64,000 bases of DNA from Dysgonomonas sp. UBA7710 (lineage in GTDB: Bacteria > Bacteroidota > Bacteroidia > Bacteroidales > Dysgonomonadaceae), in assembly GCF_002482385.1 (NCBI RefSeq), contig NZ_DLFW01000044.1, forward strand, positions 1 to 64,000, given 5' to 3'. The notes below the pieces were generated by a model. It was not told the DNA's origin. It searched no databases and saw only the letters and a list, made by a program, of their open reading frames with translations. A program made the position numbers and the translations under genes. Positions 1 to 9,523 of the stretch are shown here, piece by piece (within the stretch, counting starts at the first letter, position 1; every line of letters begins with the position of its first letter).

Positions 1-121
1 TAATAGCAGTGAGGGACTTTTTTGTATGGATATCATTTCATATATCAATATACAAATAACTAATAAGAAGGATTGGGCCTTCTTAGAGTTGTATGTTTAC
101 TTATAAAGAAGAATAGCCGAA

Positions 122-1177
122 TTAATTGGAGAGCGTGTCTTCTATTCTTTGTATTACTATTTTCGGATCAATATCCAGACAATCATATACTTTAGGATTA
201 GTGCAAGGTTTATTTCCAAATATGGAACAAGGCTGGCAGCTTAGATCTTTAATTAAAGCATCTTTTCGTCCCAGGTTAGCTGGATAATAGCCATTTTGCG
301 GTGCGGTGGCTCCCCAAATACTGATTACCGGTACATCTAATAATGCTGCTAAATGCAAATTCGCAGAATCCATTGTAAGAGCGATGTCACATTTAGACAT
401 CACGGTTGTTTCTTCATCGAAAGAAATACGATCAATAAGTGAGATTACTGAAGGATATTTTTTGATCCAGATATCTACCTGCCTTTTCTCCCTGATTCCT
501 CCACCAAATATTAATACTTGATATTTGTTTTTTTTGCTAAGGTGTGATATTATACTTTCCATCTTATTCAATGGATATATTTTCGTGTTTTCTTTAGAGA
601 AAGGTGATATTGCAATTAATTTTTTCTTAGAGTTAATATTCAGCTTGTTAAATAATTTATCCGAATTTCTATTCTTTATTATCCCCGGATTGAATGCCGG
701 CTGAAGCCCATTGTAGCCTAAACAGGCAAGTGCCTCTTTGTGTAAATCAATCATGGTCAGACCATCATTACATTTATTGGGTATTCTTTCTTCGGAAAAA
801 AATCTGTTTTCATCAGTTAGGGCTATTTGTATATTAAGATTATTCTGAAGAATACTTTTGTGTAATTTCTGCTCAATGATATCATATTGTAGAAAAGCTA
901 TTTTGTCAAATGAGCTGGCAAAAGACCTCATTTTTGCCGAAAAAAGACGTTTCTTCATTGAGAAGATCAGACCCCTGAAAACCCCTTTCGATTTCTTGGA
1001 TATCATAGGTTTAAATACAACATTCGGAGGCATTACCTCCAGAAAGGTATTGAACCGCTCATTTGTAAGTATTGTAAAGGTGTCATCTTTATATTTTGTC
1101 GCCAGAGATACAATTAAGGGTAAAACTATTAAAGCGTCGCCTATCCTGTGATATCTGATAATTAAAGTATTTGCCAT
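122..1177 (-). CDS. Glycosyltransferase family 9 (heptosyltransferase-like)
   Basis: Probable GT9 enzyme, the family that adds ADP-heptose (or a related sugar) to lipopolysaccharide core at the cytoplasmic face of the inner membrane. The 351-residue protein starts with the family's first Rossmann strand and an RIGD turn at residues 11-14. The C-terminal nucleotide-sugar domain carries TMDSANLHLAALLDVP near 268-283 and a WGATAP loop. A Cys-rich tail (CQPC...C...C, about 314-335) is common in the family. I chose the ATG at 1177 because the nine residues upstream are not family-like and the Rossmann strand begins directly after MANT. The acceptor cannot be told from sequence. The gene stands alone on its strand, divergent from the GT2 gene at 1358. 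Confidence 0.88.
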   Translation of the reverse strand: MANTLIIRYHRIGDALIVLPLIVSLATKYKDDTFTILTNERFNTFLEVMPPNVVFKPMISKKSKGVFRGLIFSMKKRLFSAKMRSFASSFDKIAFLQYDIIEQKLHKSILQNNLNIQIALTDENRFFSEERIPNKCNDGLTMIDLHKEALACLGYNGLQPAFNPGIIKNRNSDKLFNKLNINSKKKLIAISPFSKENTKIYPLNKMESIISHLSKKNKYQVLIFGGGIREKRQVDIWIKKYPSVISLIDRISFDEETTVMSKCDIALTMDSANLHLAALLDVPVISIWGATAPQNGYYPANLGRKDALIKDLSCQPCSIFGNKPCTNPKVYDCLDIDPKIVIQRIEDTLSN

Positions 1178-1328
1178 TATTTGTATGTGTTTTCTAAAAT
1201 GCATGTAAATATAATAATATTAGGCTGAGCTTTGTCTTGTTCTAGGCGAAACTTGCCCGATATTTGATAATATCTAATGTAAATTATATAGATAAAGATG
1301 GTACTATCCAATAATAAAAAAAGATATT

Positions 1329-1336
1329 TATCTTTG
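1329..1336 (+). promoter_or_regulatory. Bacteroidetes -7 element (TATCTTTG) upstream of GT2
   Basis: TATCTTTG matches the Bacteroidetes -7 consensus TAnnTTTG and lies 21 bp before the start codon at 1358. No clear -33 TTG is visible at the expected distance, so this is a moderate call. Confidence 0.45.
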
Positions 1337-1357
1337 TGTTTCTTTAAATAAAAAGAT

Positions 1358-2116
1358 ATGCCAAAGATTTCGATAATAACACCTACTTACAATTCGGAAA
1401 ATACAATTCATGGAACAATTGATGCCTTACTCAGGCAAACGTTTTCTGATTTTGAATACATAATCATAGATGGAGTCTCCAAAGATAATACAGTGGAGAA
1501 AATAAAAAGTTATATACCAGCATTTGAGCAGAAAGGAGTAAGTGTACGAATATTGAGCGAGCCGGATAAAGGTGTTTACGATGCAATGAATAAGGGGATT
1601 ACTTTAGTGCAGGGAGAGCTTGTAGGGATTACAAATTCTGATGACTGGTATGAAGATAACGCATTGGAAGTAATGTGGGATAGATTTACTGATGGAGAAG
1701 TAAATAGGTCTAACTGTATGATATATGGTATTGAACGGGTTTGGAAAGATGATAAGATATTTAATGTGCAACGGCGTGGTGCTGCTTTCATCTCTGAGAG
1801 CGTATTACCGCATTCAACTTTCTTCGTATCAAAGGCTGTCTATGATAAATTCGGGGCTTTCGACTTATCTGTAAAAGTATTAGCTGACTATGATTTTATT
1901 TGCAGATGCGTGACTCAGGGTGTAGATTTGGAAGAAGTGGATGTTGTAATATCTAATTTCAGATTAGGTGGTATATCCTCTTCATTCTTTGATTTCTACT
2001 CCGATTATTATAGGATAAAGCATAAATATGGATTTATTGATAATAAGAAGTATAAAGAATTGAAGTTTGTTCTAAAAGTGAAAAAGCTTATTAATAAGAT
2101 ATCAAAGAGATGGTAA
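1358..2116 (+). CDS. Glycosyltransferase family 2
   Basis: GT-A fold inverting glycosyltransferase that uses a nucleotide-diphospho-sugar, presumably for cell-surface glycan synthesis. The 252-residue protein opens with ISIITPTYNSENTI, followed by the DFEYIIIDGVSKDNT strand-turn. It has SEPDKGVYDAMNKGI at about 67-81 and a metal-binding NSDDWY at 93-98. The C-terminal region is short and basic with no membrane span, so the enzyme is cytosolic or peripheral. It resembles the WcaA/colanic-acid-type GT2 enzymes near 33.4 and 42.5 kb (shared DxGIYxAxNKGI motif). It is a lone gene ending at a bidirectional terminator. Donor and acceptor are unknown. Confidence 0.9.
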   Translation: MPKISIITPTYNSENTIHGTIDALLRQTFSDFEYIIIDGVSKDNTVEKIKSYIPAFEQKGVSVRILSEPDKGVYDAMNKGITLVQGELVGITNSDDWYEDNALEVMWDRFTDGEVNRSNCMIYGIERVWKDDKIFNVQRRGAAFISESVLPHSTFFVSKAVYDKFGAFDLSVKVLADYDFICRCVTQGVDLEEVDVVISNFRLGGISSSFFDFYSDYYRIKHKYGFIDNKKYKELKFVLKVKKLINKISKRW

Positions 2117-2146
2117 TTATAATTTAGTATACACTCAGATATAACA

Positions 2147-2184
2147 AATGAGGGTATTATATCAATTACAATACCCTCATTTTT
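2147..2184. terminator. Bidirectional intrinsic terminator
   Basis: A perfect 12-bp inverted repeat (AATGAGGGTATT / AATACCCTCATT, arms 2147-2158 and 2170-2181) with an 11-nt loop and T-rich flanks lies between the convergent GT2 and CotH genes. It can serve both strands. Confidence 0.85.
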
Positions 2185-2201
2185 ATAATATAAGTTGAGA
2201 C

Positions 2202-3743
2202 TTACTTCAATTCCTGATCTATCCAGTTGATTCTCTTGGTAAGCCAATCTTTCAAGTAATTGACTTCTCCCTGATAACTTCCTGTTACAATAGGATTTGG
2301 CCATACAGCTTCGTTTAATATCGGCCATCGCTTAAAGTTTTTATACTGAGATACTTCCATCCTATCTGCTAATTCGTCGATAAATGGATATAGGTTACTG
2401 AGCTTATCGCTTCGCAATTCGATCCAGCGATCTGCAACCATTTTAGCAAATTCCGGATGCTTAAAGAATTCTTGATACCAGGCAGCTTTAATTCGTGCAT
2501 ACCAACCGGTTGTAATTTCACAGTCTTCATAATTTACATTCCCGAAAGCGATATCGTAGTCCCATACAGGGCCAAAGTATAATTTATCATTATCCCTGTC
2601 TTTGTAGACAAAAGTACTTAGACGAAGATTTCCATCAACATTCTTTGATAATTCACTTAATAACAGATAATCAATGAAGGATTTCATATCCAGGTATTTG
2701 GGTAATTCTGATATAGTATTGATGTCATTTTTTCCATAAATGATATTTTCTATTTTCTGAATATAATCACGGATATACTCTTTTTGATTGTCTGGGATAT
2801 CTTCAGGCCTGTTTACACAAAACACCATCTTAGCCTCTTCGGTTTCGAACCATACAGGTTCTCCCTTCCGTTCGTCTATCTCCAGAAGGTATCCGCCTGA
2901 GATATTTGTGTCCGATGGCCCCATTTCAGCTATATTTACTCTGTCCTTGTCTATTCTTATATGTTCTCCGATCATATAATTACCGATGAAGTCACCGTTG
3001 AGAACGACATCTACATATTCCATACGTGGAGTATAGGCAAATCCCATACGCCGGCTAATTTCAAAAGCGAGTTCATTTCTCATTAAGGTTTTGTCTGAAT
3101 AATTCGCTAGCAAAACCCAATGTTTGTTTTTAGGCATACCAAGTATTTCACTGGATTTGTCTAATTTTAGACGATATGGTTTCTTGTCCATCCCCCATGT
3201 GCTGTTTCCACGACCTCTTATCTCAGTTTTTACTTCGAGCAGTGTTTCTATAGTTTCACCTTTTTCGTCCCTGGATTGAAGCGTAATAGTGGCATTTATA
3301 TAATCCTCTTTTGATGTAATCGGGTTTCCATTCTCGGTATTAATCGTCAAGAGAGGATAATGGTATCCTTCCGGATCAGGGATTACCGGAGGCGCAGCCT
3401 CTTGAGTAATTTTTACTGTCTCAGATCTCTCTGCGGTTTTTATTGATAATGATATCAGGCGTACAGTCTCATCTGTATTTTCAGATGCATTTACTGTAAT
3501 GTTCATGTTTCCTTTCCCACTTAAAGGGCTGATGGTTATCCAGTCATTTTCTTCTGCAATTATTTTCCATTCGGTATTGGATTTTATTGAAAAAGTTTGT
3601 GCTCCTCCTTGTCTGCTGAAGGGCAATTCATTTTTAGACAGACTCAAATACTTAATATCTTCTTTTTCATCGTTTTTGTCGGAACAACTAATTATTGAAA
3701 GCAAAAATAAGGAGATCGTAAAGTATAAAATTTTGTTTTTCAT
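2202..3743 (-). CDS. BACON-CotH surface lipoprotein
   Basis: A 513-residue exported protein with three parts. A lipoprotein signal peptide ends in SIISC with lipidated Cys20; the following SDKNDEKED is acidic, like the Bacteroidetes signal for export to the outer face. A BACON beta-sandwich covers about 32-115 (includes WITISPLSGKGN). A CotH kinase-like domain covers about 130-470, with TEIRGRGNSTWG near 173-184, the nucleotide-region motif KKPYRLKLD, and GPVWDYDIAFGN near 393. CotH was described as an atypical protein kinase of spore coat proteins in Bacillus. In Bacteroidetes, BACON-CotH proteins are surface proteins of unclear substrate, often linked to glycans. It is monocistronic, in a region of glycan genes. 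The kinase activity is family-based inference. Confidence 0.85.
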   Translation of the reverse strand: MKNKILYFTISLFLLSIISCSDKNDEKEDIKYLSLSKNELPFSRQGGAQTFSIKSNTEWKIIAEENDWITISPLSGKGNMNITVNASENTDETVRLISLSIKTAERSETVKITQEAAPPVIPDPEGYHYPLLTINTENGNPITSKEDYINATITLQSRDEKGETIETLLEVKTEIRGRGNSTWGMDKKPYRLKLDKSSEILGMPKNKHWVLLANYSDKTLMRNELAFEISRRMGFAYTPRMEYVDVVLNGDFIGNYMIGEHIRIDKDRVNIAEMGPSDTNISGGYLLEIDERKGEPVWFETEEAKMVFCVNRPEDIPDNQKEYIRDYIQKIENIIYGKNDINTISELPKYLDMKSFIDYLLLSELSKNVDGNLRLSTFVYKDRDNDKLYFGPVWDYDIAFGNVNYEDCEITTGWYARIKAAWYQEFFKHPEFAKMVADRWIELRSDKLSNLYPFIDELADRMEVSQYKNFKRWPILNEAVWPNPIVTGSYQGEVNYLKDWLTKRINWIDQELK

Positions 3744-3871
3744 GAAGCTGGATATATAAGGTGCATTTATCTTTTACAAAGAAAGTAAGAAAATCGAATA
3801 ATCAAATATATCCTCATATTTAATTGATATTTTATCCTATATTTTGAATAATAAAAGGGTGTCTTATTTAC

Positions 3872-3902
3872 TTGTTTTTCCCGATAAAAATTCGTATATT
3901 TG
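3872..3902 (+). promoter_or_regulatory. gyrB promoter (TTG-N20-TATATTTG)
   Basis: TTG at 3872-3874 and TATATTTG at 3895-3902 are separated by 20 bp, a near-ideal match to the Bacteroidetes primary-sigma consensus. The expected start near 3909 gives a 5' leader of about 55 nt before gyrB. Confidence 0.75.
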
Positions 3903-3952
3903 TTAGATTTTTGAACGCAAAACAACAGGTGGGTATCCATCTAAAAAAATAG

Positions 3953-5920
<1,968 letters not shown>

Positions 5921-5941
5921 GGGATTTTGACGATAAGAATG

Positions 5942-5965
5942 AGCCGCAGAAATGCGGCTTTTTTT
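5942..5965 (+). terminator. gyrB intrinsic terminator
   Basis: AGCCGCA-GAAA-TGCGGCT hairpin (GNRA-type tetraloop) followed by a run of seven T, directly downstream of gyrB. Confidence 0.92.
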
Positions 5966-6021
5966 GTAATAGCCTTTATCAGATAATATTAAAATGACTT
6001 TAAGGATATCATATCATTTCT

Positions 6022-6029
6022 TATCTTTG
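6022..6029 (+). promoter_or_regulatory. -7 element (TATCTTTG) for the M28 peptidase-sufE operon
   Basis: TATCTTTG lies 28 bp before the chosen start at 6057. It sits inside the N-terminal extension that an earlier in-frame ATG would give, which supports the later start. The -33 box is weak. Confidence 0.55.
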
Positions 6030-6056
6030 CATCTGTATATTTTAACTGTAAATAAA

Positions 6057-7049
6057 ATGACCTTTAAGAATATTATCGCTGTGTGCCTTATGCTGTCGCT
6101 GATAGCCTGTGCATGTAATAATAAGACTTCTACATCAAAACCAGTGGAAGCATACCAGAAAGTTTCGCCCGATTTCAATGCTGATAGTGCATATCAGTTT
6201 GTAGATAAGCAAGTCGCTTTCGGCCCTCGTGTACCTAATACCCCTCAGCATGTTGCCTGCGGCGATTATCTTGTAGGCGAACTGAAGCGTTTCGGGGCGG
6301 ATGTGCAGGAGCAAAAGATGGTGCTGACTGCATATGATGGAACAAAGCTGAATTCCCGTAATATAATAGGCTCCTACGGACTGGATAAAAAGACCAGGGT
6401 ATTGCTCTTTGCTCATTGGGATACACGTCCTTATTCAGATCACGACCCTAATCCGGACAATTACCACAAACCGGTATTAGGAGCCAACGATGCCGCCAGT
6501 GGAGTAGGAGTGTTGCTTGAAATAGCCCGTATAATCCAGTCTCAATCTCCGGAAGTAGGAGTGGATATCATTTTCTTCGATGCGGAAGATTATGGGATAC
6601 CTGATTTTGCAGAGAAATCTGTTATCGAAGGGAATACATGGTGCTTAGGCTCTCAATACTGGTCTAAAAATCCACATGTGCCTAACTATAAGGCTAAGTA
6701 TGGTATCTTACTCGATATGGTAGGAGCTGACGAGGCTACTTTCTACAAAGAAGAATATTCGCGCATTTATGCAAAGAACATTGTAGAGAAAGTGTGGAGT
6801 ACTGCTAGCCAAATGAACTACGGACCATTTTTCAAAGGAGAGGAAATCGGTATGATTACTGATGACCATGTACCTGTGAATGAGGTACGCCGAATTCCAA
6901 GTGTAGATATTATCGATTACAGACCAAATACAGAACATGGGTTCTTCCATTCGTGGCATACCCAGAAAGACGATATGAGCAATATCAGCAAAAAAACACT
7001 CGGGGTTGTCGGACAGACAGTTCTGGAGGTTATCTATAAGGAGAAATAA
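6057..7049 (+). CDS. M28-family zinc peptidase / glutaminyl-cyclase-like lipoprotein
   Basis: Secreted zinc enzyme of the M28 aminopeptidase fold, closest in motif pattern to bacterial glutaminyl-peptide cyclotransferases. The 330-residue form begins with a lipoprotein signal (hydrophobic core, then LIACAC), so it is anchored in a membrane. Metal ligands are visible: FAHWDTRPYSD (His/Asp), GANDAASGVG (bridging Asp), FFDAEDYG (Glu pair) and a late SWHTQKDD His. The start at 6057 was chosen over one 63 bp upstream because it gives a clean signal peptide and lies downstream of a -7 promoter element. It is two bases from sufE, so the two are co-transcribed, although no functional link is known. 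Cyclotransferase versus aminopeptidase activity cannot be settled here. Confidence 0.85.
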   Translation: MTFKNIIAVCLMLSLIACACNNKTSTSKPVEAYQKVSPDFNADSAYQFVDKQVAFGPRVPNTPQHVACGDYLVGELKRFGADVQEQKMVLTAYDGTKLNSRNIIGSYGLDKKTRVLLFAHWDTRPYSDHDPNPDNYHKPVLGANDAASGVGVLLEIARIIQSQSPEVGVDIIFFDAEDYGIPDFAEKSVIEGNTWCLGSQYWSKNPHVPNYKAKYGILLDMVGADEATFYKEEYSRIYAKNIVEKVWSTASQMNYGPFFKGEEIGMITDDHVPVNEVRRIPSVDIIDYRPNTEHGFFHSWHTQKDDMSNISKKTLGVVGQTVLEVIYKEK

Positions 7050-7051
7050 GA

Positions 7052-7480
7052 ATGACTACAATAAACGAGATACAAGACGAAATAATAGAAGAGTTTTCCA
7101 TGTTCGACGATTGGATGGATCGTTATGCGCTGCTCATAGAACTGGGTAACTCCCTTGATAAGCTGGATGATAAATCGAAAACCGAAGACAATCTTATAGT
7201 AGGCTGCCAGAGCCGTGTATGGCTGCAAGCCGATTATGTCGATGGCAGGGTTGTATTCAAGGCAGAGAGCGATGCTGTTATCGTGAAAGGGATAATTGCT
7301 TTGCTAATTAAGGTTTTATCAAACAGGACTCCCGATGAGATCATCAATGCAGACCTTTACTTTATAGAAAAGATCGGTTTGAAAGAAAATCTGAGCCCCA
7401 CCCGTTCCAATGGATTGGTTTCAATGATAAAACAAATCCGTTTCTATGCCATGGCGTACAAGGCAAAAGAAATGGGATAA
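7052..7480 (+). CDS. sufE: SufE-family cysteine desulfurase activator
   Basis: SufE accepts persulfide sulfur from the SufS cysteine desulfurase and hands it to the SufBCD scaffold for Fe-S cluster assembly. The 142-residue protein has the family core: a helical N-terminus with FDDWMDRYALLIELG, then EDNLIVGCQSRVWL, in which Cys52 is the sulfur-accepting residue. A C-terminal helix with GLVSMIKQIRFYA completes the fold. The length is normal. It starts two bases after the M28 peptidase stop, so translation is probably coupled. The suf operon itself is not in the window. It ends nine bases from the convergent thiN stop with no visible terminator between. Confidence 0.93.
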   Translation: MTTINEIQDEIIEEFSMFDDWMDRYALLIELGNSLDKLDDKSKTEDNLIVGCQSRVWLQADYVDGRVVFKAESDAVIVKGIIALLIKVLSNRTPDEIINADLYFIEKIGLKENLSPTRSNGLVSMIKQIRFYAMAYKAKEMG

Positions 7481-7489
7481 TGTTTCCTG

Positions 7490-8131
7490 TCAAAATGCCC
7501 GGTATACCACGGTCCGGCCTTTTGTCTCTATTGTAAACTCATTGCCTGTACACTCATTCAGCGTTGCCTGCCACCAATTTGTAAATATGTGATTATTTAC
7601 CGCATATGCAAGATTGTGTGTGGTAAGAGGTATTTTGTCAATAGAGAAAAGTGATACCTGTTGCTTTTTTTTGCTTTCAAATACAGAGTCAGAGTCAATA
7701 GCGACAAATATCCCGTAATCTGTAATCATTTCCACATCGGCATCTTTCATATATTCACATAGCAGGCTGATATTTGCTATTGTATGGTCATCCCTTTTGC
7801 CTGTGGCTCCCAAAATAGTTATATTTCGCTTCCCCTGTTTTATACAGAATTGTACCGCTTTTGTCAGATCGTTTGTTTCCTGTTCGGCAATGCGGTGTAT
7901 GATATCTGCAAATTTTGATAAGCTATCCTCCGATAGCGAATCGCAGTCGCCAACAATAGCATCCGGTATTAAATTAGTCTTTTCCAGATTATTAATAGCG
8001 CCGTCGCAGCAAACAAGATATTTGCTATTATTCAATATTGCCAAAGCAATAGGATGTGTAGGGAATTCTCCATTCGCTAATATTACTGTTTCCGTTTCCC
8101 TGTATGGATAGGGTAAGTTGTATCTTTTCAT
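7490..8131 (-). CDS. thiN: Thiamine pyrophosphokinase
   Basis: Transfers pyrophosphate from ATP to thiamine, giving the cofactor thiamine diphosphate directly (salvage). The 213-residue protein shows the family motifs: a first strand ETVILANGEFP, CCDGAINNL near 41-49, the metal-binding GDCDSL at 61-66, QETNDLTKA near 84-92 and LGATGKRDDHTIAN near 106-120. A C-terminal beta domain for thiamine binding follows. The gene stands alone on the minus strand, downstream of the YwqK-like gene. A -7 element overlaps the end of that gene, and a strong palindrome lies in the short leader, suggesting specific control. No thiamine transporter gene is adjacent and no THI-box (TPP riboswitch) sequence is seen. 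Confidence 0.93.
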   Translation of the reverse strand: MKRYNLPYPYRETETVILANGEFPTHPIALAILNNSKYLVCCDGAINNLEKTNLIPDAIVGDCDSLSEDSLSKFADIIHRIAEQETNDLTKAVQFCIKQGKRNITILGATGKRDDHTIANISLLCEYMKDADVEMITDYGIFVAIDSDSVFESKKKQQVSLFSIDKIPLTTHNLAYAVNNHIFTNWWQATLNECTGNEFTIETKGRTVVYRAF

Positions 8132-8137
8132 TCTTAG

Positions 8138-8158
8138 TGTTCTATAGCCTATAGAACA
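8138..8158. promoter_or_regulatory. Perfect 10-bp-arm palindrome in the thiN leader
   Basis: TGTTCTATAG and CTATAGAACA flank a single C, giving a 21-bp perfect palindrome seven bases before the thiN start codon and just downstream of its -7 element. With a one-base centre it suits a dimeric repressor operator better than an RNA hairpin. Confidence 0.6.
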
Positions 8159-8159
8159 G

Positions 8160-8167
8160 CAAAGTTA
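8160..8167 (-). promoter_or_regulatory. thiN -7 element (TAACTTTG)
   Basis: TAACTTTG on the minus strand matches TAnnTTTG exactly. It overlaps the stop codon of the upstream gene. No clear TTG is seen at the -33 position. Confidence 0.5.
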
Positions 8168-8872
8168 GCGATTAGTTCGGTTTTTTAATCCATCTGTTTC
8201 CTCATTTTGTTCGAATGAGCCGACAGGTGTAGCCGTATTGGAATTACCGGACAGGTCAAACTCTTTCACTTCTTCTTGCCCTGTGCTGTCGAAGTTAAAC
8301 ATCTTGTATTGCTGTCCGTTTTTATCGACTCTTACACCCCATGTCTCGCTTTCAGGAGTGTGCCAGAATGTGCATTTCCATATATTGCCATCGGTTTTGT
8401 TGTAAACGCCCTCAAATTCGAGATATTCTAATACATCGTTATATCCGAAAGCATTCCGCCCACTTTCGTGGTCTATGATTGAACAGTCGCCACGGGCATC
8501 ACATTCAATCCATTTACCGACTTTTACCTGCAAAGGCAATAATACCCCCTTTTGCTTTAGATTTCCATTGGGATAAAATTCTTTATAAATGGTATGGATG
8601 GCAGGGTATGCAGGCCTTTCGAATATTTCGATATTGGAATTGCGCCTGTAAGCTTTTGCCTGTACCTGTGTCCCGTCAGGTTTAGTTTCCGTATAATCCA
8701 ATATAGAGCCTTTAAATTTGGAACTGTACTGACTGATACTTAGTTTTTCGCTACTAATTGCCACCTTAATATTCGGGTAAATTTCGGTGTAAGTGGATTG
8801 AGCCGTTGTTGTGATGAAAGCCATTAATACGAGAATTGCGAAAATAGCCGGCTTTAATACAGTTGTTTTCAT
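8165..8872 (-). CDS. Secreted protein with MORN/YwqK-like repeat, unknown function
   Basis: A 235-residue protein with an N-terminal signal peptide (hydrophobic ILVLMAFITTTAQS, with cleavage likely after the TTAQ region), so exported to the periplasm or beyond. The central part has the YxxFYPNGxLKxKG pattern (YKEFYPNGNLKQKG, near 114-127) followed by VGKWIECDARGD. This is typical of MORN_2 repeats in proteins labelled YwqK-family antitoxin. Only one or two repeat units are visible and no toxin partner lies nearby, so the antitoxin label should not be taken as function. The C-terminal 30 residues are polar and low in hydrophobics. Homologues are common in Bacteroidetes, often beside unrelated genes. 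Confidence 0.7.
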   Translation of the reverse strand: MKTTVLKPAIFAILVLMAFITTTAQSTYTEIYPNIKVAISSEKLSISQYSSKFKGSILDYTETKPDGTQVQAKAYRRNSNIEIFERPAYPAIHTIYKEFYPNGNLKQKGVLLPLQVKVGKWIECDARGDCSIIDHESGRNAFGYNDVLEYLEFEGVYNKTDGNIWKCTFWHTPESETWGVRVDKNGQQYKMFNFDSTGQEEVKEFDLSGNSNTATPVGSFEQNEETDGLKNRTNR

Positions 8873-8995
8873 AATTCAATATGTTTGTGTTTGTAGTTTT
8901 GTTAATATGTCAAATATACGAAAAAATGATTTTAACGATTAAAAGCGAGAGTAAATAGATATTTATTATTTACATATTTTAACTATGTATAGTTA

Positions 8996-9286
8996 AAAAG
9001 TAACAAAAGTAACACATTTTACAGTGAACAGTTAGCAGTCATCAGTTAACAACTTGTATCTCGTGTCTTGTATACTCGTAACGTCCCCAAAAGGTAACAA
9101 AGGTAACAGATATATCAGTTAACAGTAAACAGTCATCAGTGAACAATATTCTCTCGCAAAGACGCAAAAAGGTAACAAAGGTTACACCTTTTACAATTAA
9201 CAACTTGTATCTCGTATCTTGTCTACTCGTACCTCTTTACTTATTACTTAAAACTATTACTTACTAAAAAGTAACAAAAGTAACAG
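8996..9286 (+). repeat. Intergenic array: paired GTAAC boxes alternating with heptamer-phased blocks
   Basis: This fills most of the 650-bp gap between the YwqK-like gene and nspC. Four near-identical boxes (GTAACAAAAGTAACA or GGTAACAAAGGTAACA) sit at 9000-9014, 9093-9108, 9171-9186 and 9271-9285. Between them lie words in strict 7-bp register. At 9021-9048 there are four nCAGTnA words, followed at 9049-9082 by ACAACTT, GTATCTC, GTGTCTT, GTATACT. At 9115-9142 there are four more nCAGTnA words. At 9193-9255 the series ACAATTA, ACAACTT, GTATCTC, GTATCTT, GTCTACT, CGTACCT, CTTTACT, TATTACT, TAAAACT is seen. The rest of the gap (8873-8995 and 9287-9523) shows no gene; only a one-mismatch -7 element (GACCTTTG, 9486-9493) stands out before nspC. 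Confidence 0.85.
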
Positions 9287-9523
9287 CTTTTTTCATTTTT
9301 ACAGATGTCTCTTTTTCCAGAATTTCAAAGATCTCGTATTCGTTTTATTATATAGATAAAGTTCTTGTGAGAATAGACATATTAATTTTCAAACATTTAG
9401 GAAAGAAATTTCAGAAGAAAATAAGGGTTAATATGACTGGTATATAATTTATGAACCGTATCTCTCCACTATTCAATAAAAATAGCGACCTTTGCAAGCG
9501 AAAAAATATAGATTAATAATTAC

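Noticed and set aside
8131..8167. TPP riboswitch before thiN
   Set aside because: The leader is only about 30 nt and contains no CTGAGA-type THI-box sequence; the palindrome is a simple operator-like repeat.
8165..8872. Toxin-antitoxin module around the YwqK-like gene
   Set aside because: No toxin-like partner is adjacent, and the protein has a signal peptide, unlike a cytosolic antitoxin.
8996..9286. CRISPR-like array
   Set aside because: Boxes alternate with spacers, but boxes are only 15-16 bp, spacers are internally repetitive rather than unique, and no cas gene is in the window.
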